This document shows, in pieces, positions 25,780-31,696 of a stretch of DNA of 41,800 nucleotides. The first letter of the stretch is position 1. Every line of letters begins with the position of its first letter. A model generated the notes under the pieces. The model searched no databases. It saw only the letters and a program-made list of their open reading frames with translations, and was not told where the DNA came from. The position numbers were made by a program, and so were the translations under genes. The stretch is from a virus, in the IMG/VR virus record IMGVR_UViG_3300003437_000036, positions 1-41,800 of that record. One strand, 5' to 3'.

Positions 25780-25957
25780 TCTGTCTGCCTTTCTCTGCGA
25801 AGATGATCTTCTTCATCACCTTCTCGTGACGACGCCGCAAGGTTCTTGTCGGCGCCAGTGATCGGACCTTCATGGTCCCATTCTCCATTATCATGATCTC
25901 AGCCATGAATGGACCGGCATCAACTGTCTGCCTCTCCACTATCACTTGAGCCTTCAT
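25721..25957 (-). CDS. Hypothetical 78-aa protein, start uncertain
   Basis: I place the start at ATG 25957-25955 (MKAQVIVERQTVDAGPFMAE). An in-frame ATG at 25906 would give 61 aa, and neither has a strong SD. The first half looks like a beta-rich small domain (FMAEIMIMENGTMKVRSL), and the second half is strongly basic (RTLRRRHEKVMKK). The last 59 bases overlap the start of the next gene in another frame. Its beginning overlaps the 126-aa gene. No family is recognised. Confidence 0.5.
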   Translation of the reverse strand: MKAQVIVERQTVDAGPFMAEIMIMENGTMKVRSLAPTRTLRRRHEKVMKKIIFAEKGRQNDKGDQLEGPRPTEGSPGP

Positions 25958-26300
25958 GCGTGCTGATATCTTCGCCACTGGCCTGCCTCCTGATAAGATC
26001 CCATTCCGATCCGACTGGGCCGCCACGGACGAGCACTGCTTCCGGCAGCTCCGTCATCTGGTTCGCGCGGCGGAGCCTGTCGGTGATGGCGATGGCGATG
26101 CCCTCGAGCACACCGGCTATTCCGGCCGACACCGGGACACGGGGGTCCGGCACAACCATGAAGCCGACATCGGAATAGAAGTGCATACCGTCCGTCGCCT
26201 TGCTGATTACCTTCTCGATCTCGTTGGTGACCAGATCTGCTTCTTCTGGCGTCCCCTCTCCAAAGGGGATCACCAGGGACATGACTGCATAATTAGTCAT
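25920..26300 (-). CDS. Hypothetical 126-aa protein
   Basis: The N-terminal domain starts MTNYAVMSLVIPFGEGTPEE. With the following VTNEIEKVISKATDGMHFYS and VGFMVVPDPRVPVS it resembles a small alpha/beta fold, but I cannot name it. A glycine-rich helix (AGIAGVLEGIAIAITDRLRR) follows, and the last about 30 residues are acidic and Ser/Gly-rich, overlapping the next gene. The ATG overlaps the end of the 56-aa gene. It is part of the compact small-gene string upstream of terL. Confidence 0.65.
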   Translation of the reverse strand: MTNYAVMSLVIPFGEGTPEEADLVTNEIEKVISKATDGMHFYSDVGFMVVPDPRVPVSAGIAGVLEGIAIAITDRLRRANQMTELPEAVLVRGGPVGSEWDLIRRQASGEDISTHEGSSDSGEADS

Positions 26301-26463
26301 AAAGATAATCTGCTGATTTTATTTCATCGTTCGCTTTTTCAGCGATGTCCAGCCATAGGGCCTTAGCCTCTTGGCTCTCCTCGTTCCAGACCAGGCCGGG
26401 CCTCCGGCGTCGGAATTCAAAGTGCAATATGACAGCAAGCTGTTCCCTGAATACTTCGTTCAT
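26293..26463 (-). CDS. Hypothetical 56-aa protein
   Basis: The frame from ATG 26463-26461 encodes MNEVFREQLAVILHFEFRRR and ends KANDEIKSADYLYD with TAA at 26295-26293, overlapping the next ATG. The sequence is helical with a Trp-containing middle (RPGLVWNEESQEAKALWLDI). The pattern and coupling to both neighbours support a real gene. No function is recognised. Confidence 0.62.
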   Translation of the reverse strand: MNEVFREQLAVILHFEFRRRRPGLVWNEESQEAKALWLDIAEKANDEIKSADYLYD

Positions 26464-26465
26464 GG

Positions 26466-26729
26466 TCAGCCCACCTTTATGTTCGGGTATGGCCGCTCAA
26501 GATCGTTCACCGTCGGCGCCAGGGATTGCTGGTAGATCTTCTCCATCATGGCCCAGTGTTCCTCCAGAGCTATCTGGATCTTGTTCGCCTCCGTCTCCGT
26601 CACTGAGATCTGGGCCCCGCTCGTGAAGAACACCAGGTTCCCCTGCACCATCTCCACATGACAGATCGCCATGACCCCCAAGACACCCGTCGTGGCCCCG
26701 GTCATCACTTCTATTCTCGTCGTCAACAT
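26466..26729 (-). CDS. Hypothetical 87-aa protein
   Basis: It starts MLTTRIEVMTGATTGVLGVM after an AAAGGCAG ribosome-binding stretch. It has a hydrophobic beta-like N-terminal half (MAICHVEMVQGNLVFFTSGA), then a helix (TETEANKIQIALEEHWAMME) and a short tail. It stops two bases before the 56-aa gene. Almost the whole gene except its 3' end is covered by the C-terminal part of the 173-aa frame. Its composition is the more protein-like of the two. No family is recognised. Confidence 0.66.
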   Translation of the reverse strand: MLTTRIEVMTGATTGVLGVMAICHVEMVQGNLVFFTSGAQISVTETEANKIQIALEEHWAMMEKIYQQSLAPTVNDLERPYPNIKVG

Positions 26730-27018
26730 TGTGCTGCCTTTCCAATACTTCAGTTGCCGTCATCGGCTCACCGTTGTTGCCAACGATGATCTCCGCCGCC
26801 TGTGCCCTCCATAAGACCTGATCGCTGGGTAAAGATAAACCCGAGGGATACCGGGGATCCGACCTATCCACCTTCTCGATGGTCGCCGGACCCAGCGTCA
26901 CGCCATCCAACCCCGCGGCCCGCTGCATGGCCACTGCCGCCATCTCCGTGATCATCGCCGGAGCCTGATCTGTGTCCAAACCACGGTCCGCCCATTCGTA
27001 AACTCTCGCCTCTTTCAT
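26497..27018 (-). CDS. Hypothetical 173-aa protein with overprinted Gly/Asp-rich tail
   Basis: The SD GGAGA precedes ATG 27018-27016. Residues 1-96 (MKEARVYEWADRGLDTDQAP through PMTATEVLERQHN) look like a normal domain. From residue 97 the frame overlaps the 87-aa gene for 233 bases and becomes Gly/Asp/Glu-rich (GHDGCLGGHGDLSCGDGAGE), as expected of an alternative-frame reading. Either the tail is truly made, or a frameshift or lost stop has extended the protein. No domain is recognised. It follows a terminator about 130 bases upstream, so it may have its own promoter. Confidence 0.6.
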   Translation of the reverse strand: MKEARVYEWADRGLDTDQAPAMITEMAAVAMQRAAGLDGVTLGPATIEKVDRSDPRYPSGLSLPSDQVLWRAQAAEIIVGNNGEPMTATEVLERQHNVDDENRSDDRGHDGCLGGHGDLSCGDGAGEPGVLHERGPDLSDGDGGEQDPDSSGGTLGHDGEDLPAIPGADGERS

Positions 27019-27138
27019 TGGTGTTCTCCGACCCCAGCCCTTGACACGACCTCCTCAAATCCTGTACTGGGGGAACCAGAAGGAGGAGGGGGTGGCAACA
27101 ATCACTCAATCCCAATAAATCGCACGCAGTGCAAAAAC

Positions 27139-27178
27139 AAAAAAAAGAGCTTCTTACTGTTAAGATATCTAAGAGCTC
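27139..27178 (-). terminator. Rho-independent terminator overlapping the stop of the 63-aa gene
   Basis: On the minus strand a stem formed by GAGCTCTTA and its partner (plus 27170-27178 with 27147-27156, one bulged base) is followed by eight T residues and GTTTTTG. The stop codon of the 63-aa gene (27171-27169) lies inside the stem. It should separate the terS transcript from the rest of the late arm. Confidence 0.8.
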
Positions 27179-27360
27179 CCAGCCACATATCCCAGCAAGA
27201 AGCCCATCCCAAATATCCCAAATATAATCCCGCCAAGAACAATGTGAAACATCCTGTCGTTCTGGCCTAACCACGAACTGACAACCGTCAGAGCATTCGT
27301 GGCAATACCAAAAATATAATCCCGAGAACGATTAACTCGATCACGTATTCTATCAATCAT
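27169..27360 (-). CDS. Small membrane protein (63 aa)
   Basis: The strong SD ACAGGAG lies directly before ATG 27360-27358. The N-terminal half is basic and polar (MIDRIRDRVNRSRDYIFGIA). A single glycine-rich membrane span (FHIVLGGIIFGIFGMGFLLGY, about 38-58) is near the C-terminus. It follows terS by 143 bases containing tandem repeats and is followed at once by a terminator. Function unknown; a membrane-targeted regulator or lysis helper are both possible. Confidence 0.7.
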   Translation of the reverse strand: MIDRIRDRVNRSRDYIFGIATNALTVVSSWLGQNDRMFHIVLGGIIFGIFGMGFLLGYVAGSS

Positions 27361-27377
27361 CTCCTGTCCTTCCTAAT

Positions 27378-27455
27378 CCAAAAACCCTGCAAAAGTTGGT
27401 GTCTGGGAGGTTCCTACCCTATCCCAAAAATCCTGTAAAAGTTGGGGTATGGGAG
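27378..27455 (-). promoter_or_regulatory. Two imperfect 32-bp direct repeats between terS and the 63-aa gene
   Basis: Positions 27378-27409 and 27424-27455 match at 28 of 32 bases, with a start-to-start distance of 46. Both contain the core AAAAGTTGG and begin CCAAAAA. They are non-coding and sit directly upstream of the 63-aa gene on the minus strand. They could be tandem binding sites or promoters; no sigma-70 consensus is clear in them. Confidence 0.55.
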
Positions 27456-27474
27456 CCCCTTGTCAGGAGGGTTG

Positions 27475-27491
27475 ACCCCCGTTTCGGGGGC
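27475..27491 (-). terminator. GC-rich hairpin after terS (terminator-like, no T tract)
   Basis: A perfect inverted repeat CCCCCG-TTT-CGGGGG (27476-27490) lies about 13 bases downstream of the terS stop on the minus strand. It lacks the following U-run of a typical intrinsic terminator, so it may instead be an RNA-stabilising or attenuating hairpin. Confidence 0.4.
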
Positions 27492-27502
27492 ACCCCCCCT
27501 TC

Positions 27503-28015
27503 CTAACTGACAACAGTGCTTTTCCTATTAGAGCGTGGTGGAGTGACATCCTTCATGTCATCTGCCTCGCTCACCTTGAAGCCATCATGACCCAGGTTGA
27601 CCAGAGCCTCACGGATCTTGTCGACCAGGTCTTCCTCATTCAGTGCATCGCTCTCATCTACTGAGAGCAGCGCCTCTAATGGCTTATGACCTGCCCTGTC
27701 CATGATGTCTGTTGCAGCCCTTAACCGAACAGTCTCACTCTTCGCGTTCCTCATTAGATCCATCACTACGTTGAATGCTTCTGCCCCTGCCGGAGCAAAG
27801 CCTTCCCGCGTTAGTGTGTGGATCCTCGCCCTAACTCTCTTGTTCTGCAATAGCTCCCACGCTTGTCCGCTTGCGGTGCCTTTAGCATAGCCTGCTTTGA
27901 TTGCTGCTGCTTTTTGATCACCATTGAGCTCCAGGTAGTATCTACAGAAGAGCTCTTGGTTGTTTGTGACACCATCTTCAGTGAGTGCCTTACGCCCTGA
28001 TCCTATGCCTGCCAT
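27503..28015 (-). CDS. Terminase small subunit (170 aa)
   Basis: The N-terminal region has the Terminase_2-like helix-turn-helix: NNQELFCRYYLELNGDQKAA, then AAIKAGYAKGTASGQAWELL and NKRVRARI. This is followed by helices (GFAPAGAEAFNVVMDLMRNA; RLRAATDIMDRAGHKPLE) used for oligomerisation and an acidic C-terminus that may contact the large subunit. It recognises phage DNA for packaging. The SD GAAGGTG precedes ATG 28015-28013. It is the first gene of the late arm, next to the divergent control region. Confidence 0.85.
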   Translation of the reverse strand: MAGIGSGRKALTEDGVTNNQELFCRYYLELNGDQKAAAIKAGYAKGTASGQAWELLQNKRVRARIHTLTREGFAPAGAEAFNVVMDLMRNAKSETVRLRAATDIMDRAGHKPLEALLSVDESDALNEEDLVDKIREALVNLGHDGFKVSEADDMKDVTPPRSNRKSTVVS

Positions 28016-28052
28016 TTGTTCACCTTCATTAAAACGTCGGCGTTAGGTAAAC

Positions 28053-28146
28053 ATACCCTGACGACGATGTCCATTTGACGGCGTTTTAAGGCCCCTCACA
28101 GGCGTTTCCTGATTTCAGGGTATCTTGGTCCATTTGATGGCCGTTT
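28053..28146. promoter_or_regulatory. Divergent control region with interleaved direct and inverted repeats
   Basis: Between terS (minus) and the first plus-strand gene there is a perfect 9-bp inverted repeat, ATACCCTGA (28053-28061) and TCAGGGTAT (28115-28123). There is also a direct repeat, GTCCATTTGA(C/T)GG followed by CGTTT (28069-28087 and 28128-28146). One direct-repeat copy lies between the inverted arms and one just outside. The arrangement suggests operator sites for a regulator of both arms. I cannot place -35/-10 hexamers with confidence. Confidence 0.5.
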
Positions 28147-28229
28147 CGCCTGATCAGCCTAGTTTGGCTGGCTGGTTTGGGGTGGTTTATTTGGTATGGT
28201 TTGTTTCAAGACAGAAAGAGAGGTTTGTG

Positions 28230-28340
28230 ATGATACGAAAGCCATTGATCGTGATTGTGACGGTGATGTGGATATTTCTTCTATTGCTGTCGGCATCGGT
28301 GGGTTGGTTGGTGTTGCAACCATGGCCGGCGTGGTGGTGA
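28230..28340 (+). CDS. 36-aa single-span membrane peptide
   Basis: The ATG at 28230 follows the SD AGAGAGG by seven bases. A longer frame from 28125 covers the repeat region and is less likely. The product MIRKPLIVIVTVMWIFLLLL, then SASVGWLVLQPWPAWW, has a basic N-terminus, one membrane span (about 5-28) and a Trp-rich end. It is the first gene of the plus-strand arm. Short membrane peptides are common among early phage genes; function unknown. Confidence 0.6.
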   Translation: MIRKPLIVIVTVMWIFLLLLSASVGWLVLQPWPAWW

Positions 28341-28342
28341 TC

Positions 28343-28501
28343 ATGGGCAAGTTCTGGTTCATCATGTTCTTGGTTTTGGCATTACTCAGTGCTTATGCGG
28401 TTCCTGCTGTGTGGAGTTGGAACAGCAAGCAGCTTGAGCGATTATGCAACTCATATCCATCGTTGGAATTGGATCTGGCGTGTAGTCAGCGGCGACCATG
28501 A
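28343..28501 (+). CDS. 52-aa membrane protein
   Basis: It starts two bases after the previous stop (MGKFWFIMFLVLALLSAYAV), with one membrane span (about 4-22) and a polar cytoplasmic or periplasmic tail containing two cysteines (RLCNSYPSLELDLACSQRRP). A weak SD suggests translational coupling to the 36-aa gene. A signal-peptide-like reading is possible: the hydrophobic start followed by SAYAVPA could be cleaved. No family is recognised. Confidence 0.55.
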   Translation: MGKFWFIMFLVLALLSAYAVPAVWSWNSKQLERLCNSYPSLELDLACSQRRP

Positions 28502-28883
28502 GTAACGGCTGTGCCGTCGCAAGGGCTCCGGGACATCCGAATGATAGGAGACCTTCCCGGCTACGCCGGGATCGATTGACCTTTTAAGAGGGGACAATCG
28601 AAAGGGGCTCATCCACTATCTCATTGTCATTTATTGATAGAAACTCTCTCTCTCTGTGCCGGGCAGGCTAGGGGAGTGAGCCACTAAGTAAATGACATCA
28701 ATTCTTTTGCATGTCTTCTCCCTGTGCTGGGATTACTATCATTGGAGTGTGCAAAACAATGGATGCCAGCAAGCTGGTCTCCCAAGAGGTCGATCATTGA
28801 CTGATCGTCTCACCCCCCTATCCCCCCAAGGGCACAGTGACCGACCGGAGCATCCGGGAGGCTCGAGTGCAAGGAGATACATC
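28502..28883 (+). other. 382-bp non-coding stretch with hairpins
   Basis: No convincing gene is seen. It holds a small hairpin ACGGC/GCCGT (28505-28517), a perfect CCCGGC-TAC-GCCGGG hairpin (28556-28570), and a run of CT dinucleotides (about 28644-28655). Two interleaved inverted repeats are also present: GGCTCA (28606) with TGAGCC (28677), and GTCATTTA (28626) with TAAATGAC (28689). An in-frame extension of the next gene back to 28692 lacks a ribosome-binding site. A leader RNA or control region for the next gene is plausible. Confidence 0.5.
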
Positions 28884-29489
28884 ATGAATACGTCAACCGA
28901 TTTGAAGGATCTGGAAGACCGCCAGGACCTGCAAGCTCGCATGGAAGCCCGAGAAGAACGTCTGCCGTTGGATGTTCTATCGGGTGCTGTCAATCAACTG
29001 ATGTTGGAGACCATCCACATCTTCGGCGGTTATCCCGGCAAGGATGGGACGGAGTGGATTGCACGGCGGATGGCTTCTGGCTTCCTCCGCACTTTGAAAT
29101 GGCGGATTGAGGAGCTTGAGACCAAGAAAATGCCCGAGGCCATGGATGCCCTGGAGAGGGCGATCATATCCGAGGGAATTCCGGTTGAGCTTGAGGAAAC
29201 TTGGAACGAGACCACCGGGCGCTTTGAGCCCGCGGAAGCGGCCTACGATAGCATGATGCCGGAGAGCAAAGTGGAGCGTTGCGAATCCTGGGTGAAGGGT
29301 TTGGAGGAAGAGTTCGACATGCTGAGTGCTGCGTTTGATGCGGCACTTCCGGCATACGAGGCTTCCTTCGGACAGTACGTGGTGAACAACGGACGGAGCA
29401 AGGCGATCGATGCGGCTTCCAATCCGAGGTTGGCCGCGTTGAAAGAGCGCATGGACCGGAAGATGAAGCGCAAACAGCCGGCGACCTAG
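28884..29489 (+). CDS. Hypothetical 201-aa helical protein
   Basis: The ATG at 28884 has the strong SD AAGGAG. The product starts MNTSTDLKDLEDRQDLQARM and is highly charged and helical, probably coiled-coil in several places (FLRTLKWRIEELETKKMPEA; KALEERMDRKMKRK-like end). A conserved-looking central segment is MLETIHIFGGYPGKDGTEWI. A rho-independent terminator follows directly, so this gene is probably a single-gene transcript. No family is recognised. Confidence 0.7.
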   Translation: MNTSTDLKDLEDRQDLQARMEAREERLPLDVLSGAVNQLMLETIHIFGGYPGKDGTEWIARRMASGFLRTLKWRIEELETKKMPEAMDALERAIISEGIPVELEETWNETTGRFEPAEAAYDSMMPESKVERCESWVKGLEEEFDMLSAAFDAALPAYEASFGQYVVNNGRSKAIDAASNPRLAALKERMDRKMKRKQPAT

Positions 29490-29505
29490 ACGGCTTCGAA
29501 CTTAG

Positions 29506-29537
29506 GTGGGATGCTTCGGCATCCTGCCCATTTTTTT
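29506..29537 (+). terminator. Rho-independent terminator
   Basis: The perfect stem GGATGC-TTCG-GCATCC (29509-29524) has a stable UUCG tetraloop. It is followed by TGCCCA and seven T residues (29531-29537). It lies 17 bases after the stop of the 201-aa gene. Confidence 0.88.
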
Positions 29538-29632
29538 GAGCGGCGGGGATGCCTGTCGCGGACCAAGAAAGATGGTCCGCGCCAGGCTCTCGGTCAGGCC
29601 CAGGCTGCTCACGTATTACTTTGGAGGTTGTC

Positions 29633-30238
29633 ATGTTTGCAAATGAAGCGTTGTCCGTGTTCTCAAGAATGGGATGGAACATCGCACTTGATATTGGATC
29701 TGGAAGTGGAGAGCACGCTGAATATCTGAAAGCTGCGTTTCCTGATCGTCATATCATCACTCTCGACGCGCATCATCCGGCACAGATCAGGGCCCCTTAC
29801 TTGACCCACGATTTTGCATCGCAATTTGACGCGATCTGGTGCTCTCACGTATTGGAGCATCAGGAGGACTGTGGGGCTTTCATTCGAAAATTGAATTCGG
29901 ATCTGAAAGAGGGTGGCGCTTATGCGATCACCGTCCCCCCGCTGAAGCACGATATCGTTGGTGGGCATGTCAGCCTGTGGAACGCTGGGCTGCTTGCCTA
30001 TAATCTGATCTTGGGTGGTTTTGATCTCATCGATACTCACATATGGCAATATGATTACAACATCTCTGCCGTGGGCGTGAAGAGGTCGTTCCATATGCCT
30101 CACTTAATGAGCGATAGCGGCGACATCGACAAGCTGGCGCCGTTCTTCCCTCGTGCCTGGAAGGTGACTGAAGGCTTTCATGGCAGCAACATTGTGACAG
30201 GAGTGGCGGATGGTAGTTCTTACAAGACCCCAACGTGA
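29633..30238 (+). CDS. Class I SAM-dependent methyltransferase (201 aa)
   Basis: The ATG at 29633 is preceded by GGAGG; a frame opening at 29549 has no such signal. Motif I is IALDIGSGSGEHAEYL (D20-H28), motif II an acidic residue in IITLDAH (D45), and motif IV-like WCSHVLEHQED (about 69-79), then DLKEGGAYAITVPP. This is the Methyltransf_11/23 pattern. There is no DPPY or PC motif, so a DNA base methylase is unlikely. The substrate may be a small molecule, lipid, sugar or protein. The gene follows a terminator and overlaps the next gene by 29 bases. Confidence 0.85.
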   Translation: MFANEALSVFSRMGWNIALDIGSGSGEHAEYLKAAFPDRHIITLDAHHPAQIRAPYLTHDFASQFDAIWCSHVLEHQEDCGAFIRKLNSDLKEGGAYAITVPPLKHDIVGGHVSLWNAGLLAYNLILGGFDLIDTHIWQYDYNISAVGVKRSFHMPHLMSDSGDIDKLAPFFPRAWKVTEGFHGSNIVTGVADGSSYKTPT

Positions 30239-30422
30239 AGCCCTGTATGGGCTTTATAAGCGTGAATATTTCAATCCCAACTCTGGTGGTTGGAACATCT
30301 TTCGTCCCAATTACATGAACTTCAGACGATCTGTTCAAGGCACGTTCATGGACGGTTGCGTGATGAAGGACATGGGCTGGGCCTGGGTAGGGATCGAGAC
30401 CGATGGCTACACCCATACATAG
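30210..30422 (+). CDS. Hypothetical 70-aa phage protein
   Basis: The ATG at 30210 is preceded by CAGGAG and overlaps the methyltransferase end. The sequence LTRPQREALYGLYKREYFNP followed by a Trp/Tyr/Phe-rich part (WNIFRPNYMNFRRSV; MGWAWVGIETDGYTHT) looks like a compact domain found in other phage early regions (T-x-x-Q-R-x-A-L-x-x-L start). The aromatic, basic N-terminal helix could bind nucleic acid. Function unknown. Confidence 0.68.
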   Translation: MVVLTRPQREALYGLYKREYFNPNSGGWNIFRPNYMNFRRSVQGTFMDGCVMKDMGWAWVGIETDGYTHT

Positions 30423-30431
30423 GAAGTGATT

Positions 30432-30650
30432 ATGAGCTTGAAACATACGATCAACGTGATCTGCGCCAGTGATCGCAGGTTTGATTGCGTGATCTGTGAC
30501 GATAGTCCCTCTTTTGATGGTGTGACCTGCTATATCCATCAAGGTGCTCATCTTGAGAAGGGCCGTAAACAAATCCGTCACGCACGTTATCGGATCGCTC
30601 AGGGTCATGAGGATCCCGAGACCGAACGTCGGTATTATTATCCCAAATAG
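30432..30650 (+). CDS. Small Cys-containing protein with C-terminal RRYYYPK tag (72 aa)
   Basis: The ATG at 30432 has AGGAAG upstream; an upstream in-frame start adds two residues. Cysteines at ICASDRRFDCVICDD and VTCYIHQG, with His residues (H-Q-G-A-H), suggest a small metal-binding domain. A basic helix (KGRKQIRHARYRIAQGH) precedes the end EDPETERRYYYPK (tag at 30627-30647). The tag is shared with the genes at 25304-25558 and 40901-41137. Function unknown. Confidence 0.78.
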   Translation: MSLKHTINVICASDRRFDCVICDDSPSFDGVTCYIHQGAHLEKGRKQIRHARYRIAQGHEDPETERRYYYPK

Positions 30651-30659
30651 GAGGGCCAG

Positions 30660-31187
30660 ATGGACTTCTTCGAAGACCAAATGACTGTCGGTGTGATCTT
30701 CGCAGAGCACTTCGATAATCCCTCCTTGGTCATCGATGTTCTTGAGTGGCTGAAGGGTCAGCACGAAGACCTGAAGGTGATTGCGGCCGAGAGCGGCAAG
30801 CGGGCAACGGCGGTGCGTGATTGGTGCATCGAAGAGGGTCATGAGTACGAGCTCACGACAATCAAGGACACGATCGTTCAACAGATGATCCGGATGATTG
30901 AGATCCATCGTCCCGATTATCTCCTGGCATTCCAAAAGGATGCCAATGTTACCAGAGCCGTCACGATAGCTGACGATCTGGGCGTCTTCACTCTAATCAT
31001 CACGAGGTGGCGAAATGTTAAACCCAAGGAAGCTGGCGATCGAACTAGCGAAGGGCATCAAAGTTCGAAAAGCCAAGGTAAAAACCGAACGGGCTCAGGA
31101 GGAGCAGGATCTCCTGATCGCAGTAGTCGCAGACCACGCCGAACAGCTCGCAGGGCTGGAGCAAAGGATGTTAATCCTGACCGATAA
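30660..31187 (+). CDS. SLOG/DUF2493-like protein with overprinted tail (175 aa)
   Basis: The SD AGGAGG precedes ATG 30660. Residues about 8-116 have the Rossmann-like pattern of SLOG/DUF2493 proteins: an early strand MTVGVIFAEHFDNPSLVIDV, a central LKVIAAESGKRATAVRDWCI, then HRPDYLLAFQKDANVTRAVT and a final FTLIITRW strand. Such domains bind nucleotides or nucleotide-derived ligands in related families. The last 57 residues overlap the next gene by 173 bases and turn into Ser/Gly/Arg-rich sequence typical of an alternative frame. The domain assignment is by pattern only. Confidence 0.62.
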   Translation: MDFFEDQMTVGVIFAEHFDNPSLVIDVLEWLKGQHEDLKVIAAESGKRATAVRDWCIEEGHEYELTTIKDTIVQQMIRMIEIHRPDYLLAFQKDANVTRAVTIADDLGVFTLIITRWRNVKPKEAGDRTSEGHQSSKSQGKNRTGSGGAGSPDRSSRRPRRTARRAGAKDVNPDR

Positions 31188-31404
31188 GGCCCAGAAAGCC
31201 CGTGACATGGCAGAGCATTCAGTGGTGACGATCCAACATGCCTATGGCGAGACACCGCATACGCTGCATGGCGAAGTGCTCATCCCTTGGCAAATCGGAA
31301 CCGAGACCGATCACCCATTCGAAATCTGGGCGACAGACGAGGGCTTCAAGGCCCTGATGGCGTACCAGGAGGATCTGCACAATCAGATCACTTCCAATGG
31401 GTGA
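31015..31404 (+). CDS. Hypothetical 129-aa coiled-coil protein
   Basis: The SD GAGGTGG precedes ATG 31015. The N-terminal about 75 residues (MLNPRKLAIELAKGIKVRKA; EEQDLLIAVVADHAEQLAGL; EQRMLILTDKAQKARDMAEH) form a long charged helix, probably coiled coil. A C-terminal alpha/beta segment follows (TLHGEVLIPWQIGTETDHPF; ATDEGFKALMAYQEDL). Its start lies within the upstream gene in another frame, and its end overlaps the next gene by 8 bases. No family is recognised. Confidence 0.68.
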   Translation: MLNPRKLAIELAKGIKVRKAKVKTERAQEEQDLLIAVVADHAEQLAGLEQRMLILTDKAQKARDMAEHSVVTIQHAYGETPHTLHGEVLIPWQIGTETDHPFEIWATDEGFKALMAYQEDLHNQITSNG

Positions 31405-31696
31405 ATTCGACCGCGAGCAAGCGGAGAACATGCCTTCTGAACTGATCCACGTAGCTGGTGAGGTTCTGTGCGTCCACGTTGACAGACCGATGCACTATCT
31501 GAAGGACATCCCCATGAACAAGGAGGATCGTCGGAAGGTCGGCATCATCTGCATCACGAGGGTGATTGCCCTCTTCATGAGGGATCGAGGCGTCGATATC
31601 ACCAAAGAAAACATGAGTTTTCTGATGGAAGAGATCGGTGACACTGTGAAACTGGGGACTGAAGACCCCAAAACTGGAAAGGTAAGTTGGGAATGA
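31397..31696 (+). CDS. Hypothetical 99-aa protein
   Basis: It starts MGEFDREQAENMPSELIHVA and ends LGTEDPKTGKVSWE, overlapping the DUF932 gene start by four bases. A middle segment (MNKEDRRKVGIICITRVIAL, then FMRDRGVDITKENMSF) looks helical, with a short hydrophobic core. It lies between the coiled-coil and DUF932 genes in a co-translated row. No family is recognised. Confidence 0.66.
   Translation: MGEFDREQAENMPSELIHVAGEVLCVHVDRPMHYLKDIPMNKEDRRKVGIICITRVIALFMRDRGVDITKENMSFLMEEIGDTVKLGTEDPKTGKVSWE

Noticed and set aside
27378-27455. CRISPR-like array from the two 32-bp repeats
   Set aside because: Only two imperfect copies with a 14-bp gap and no array structure. A tandem regulatory element fits better.
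28125-28229. N-terminal extension of the 36-aa membrane peptide back to 28125
   Set aside because: It crosses the repeat-containing control region and lacks a ribosome-binding site, whereas ATG 28230 has a good one.
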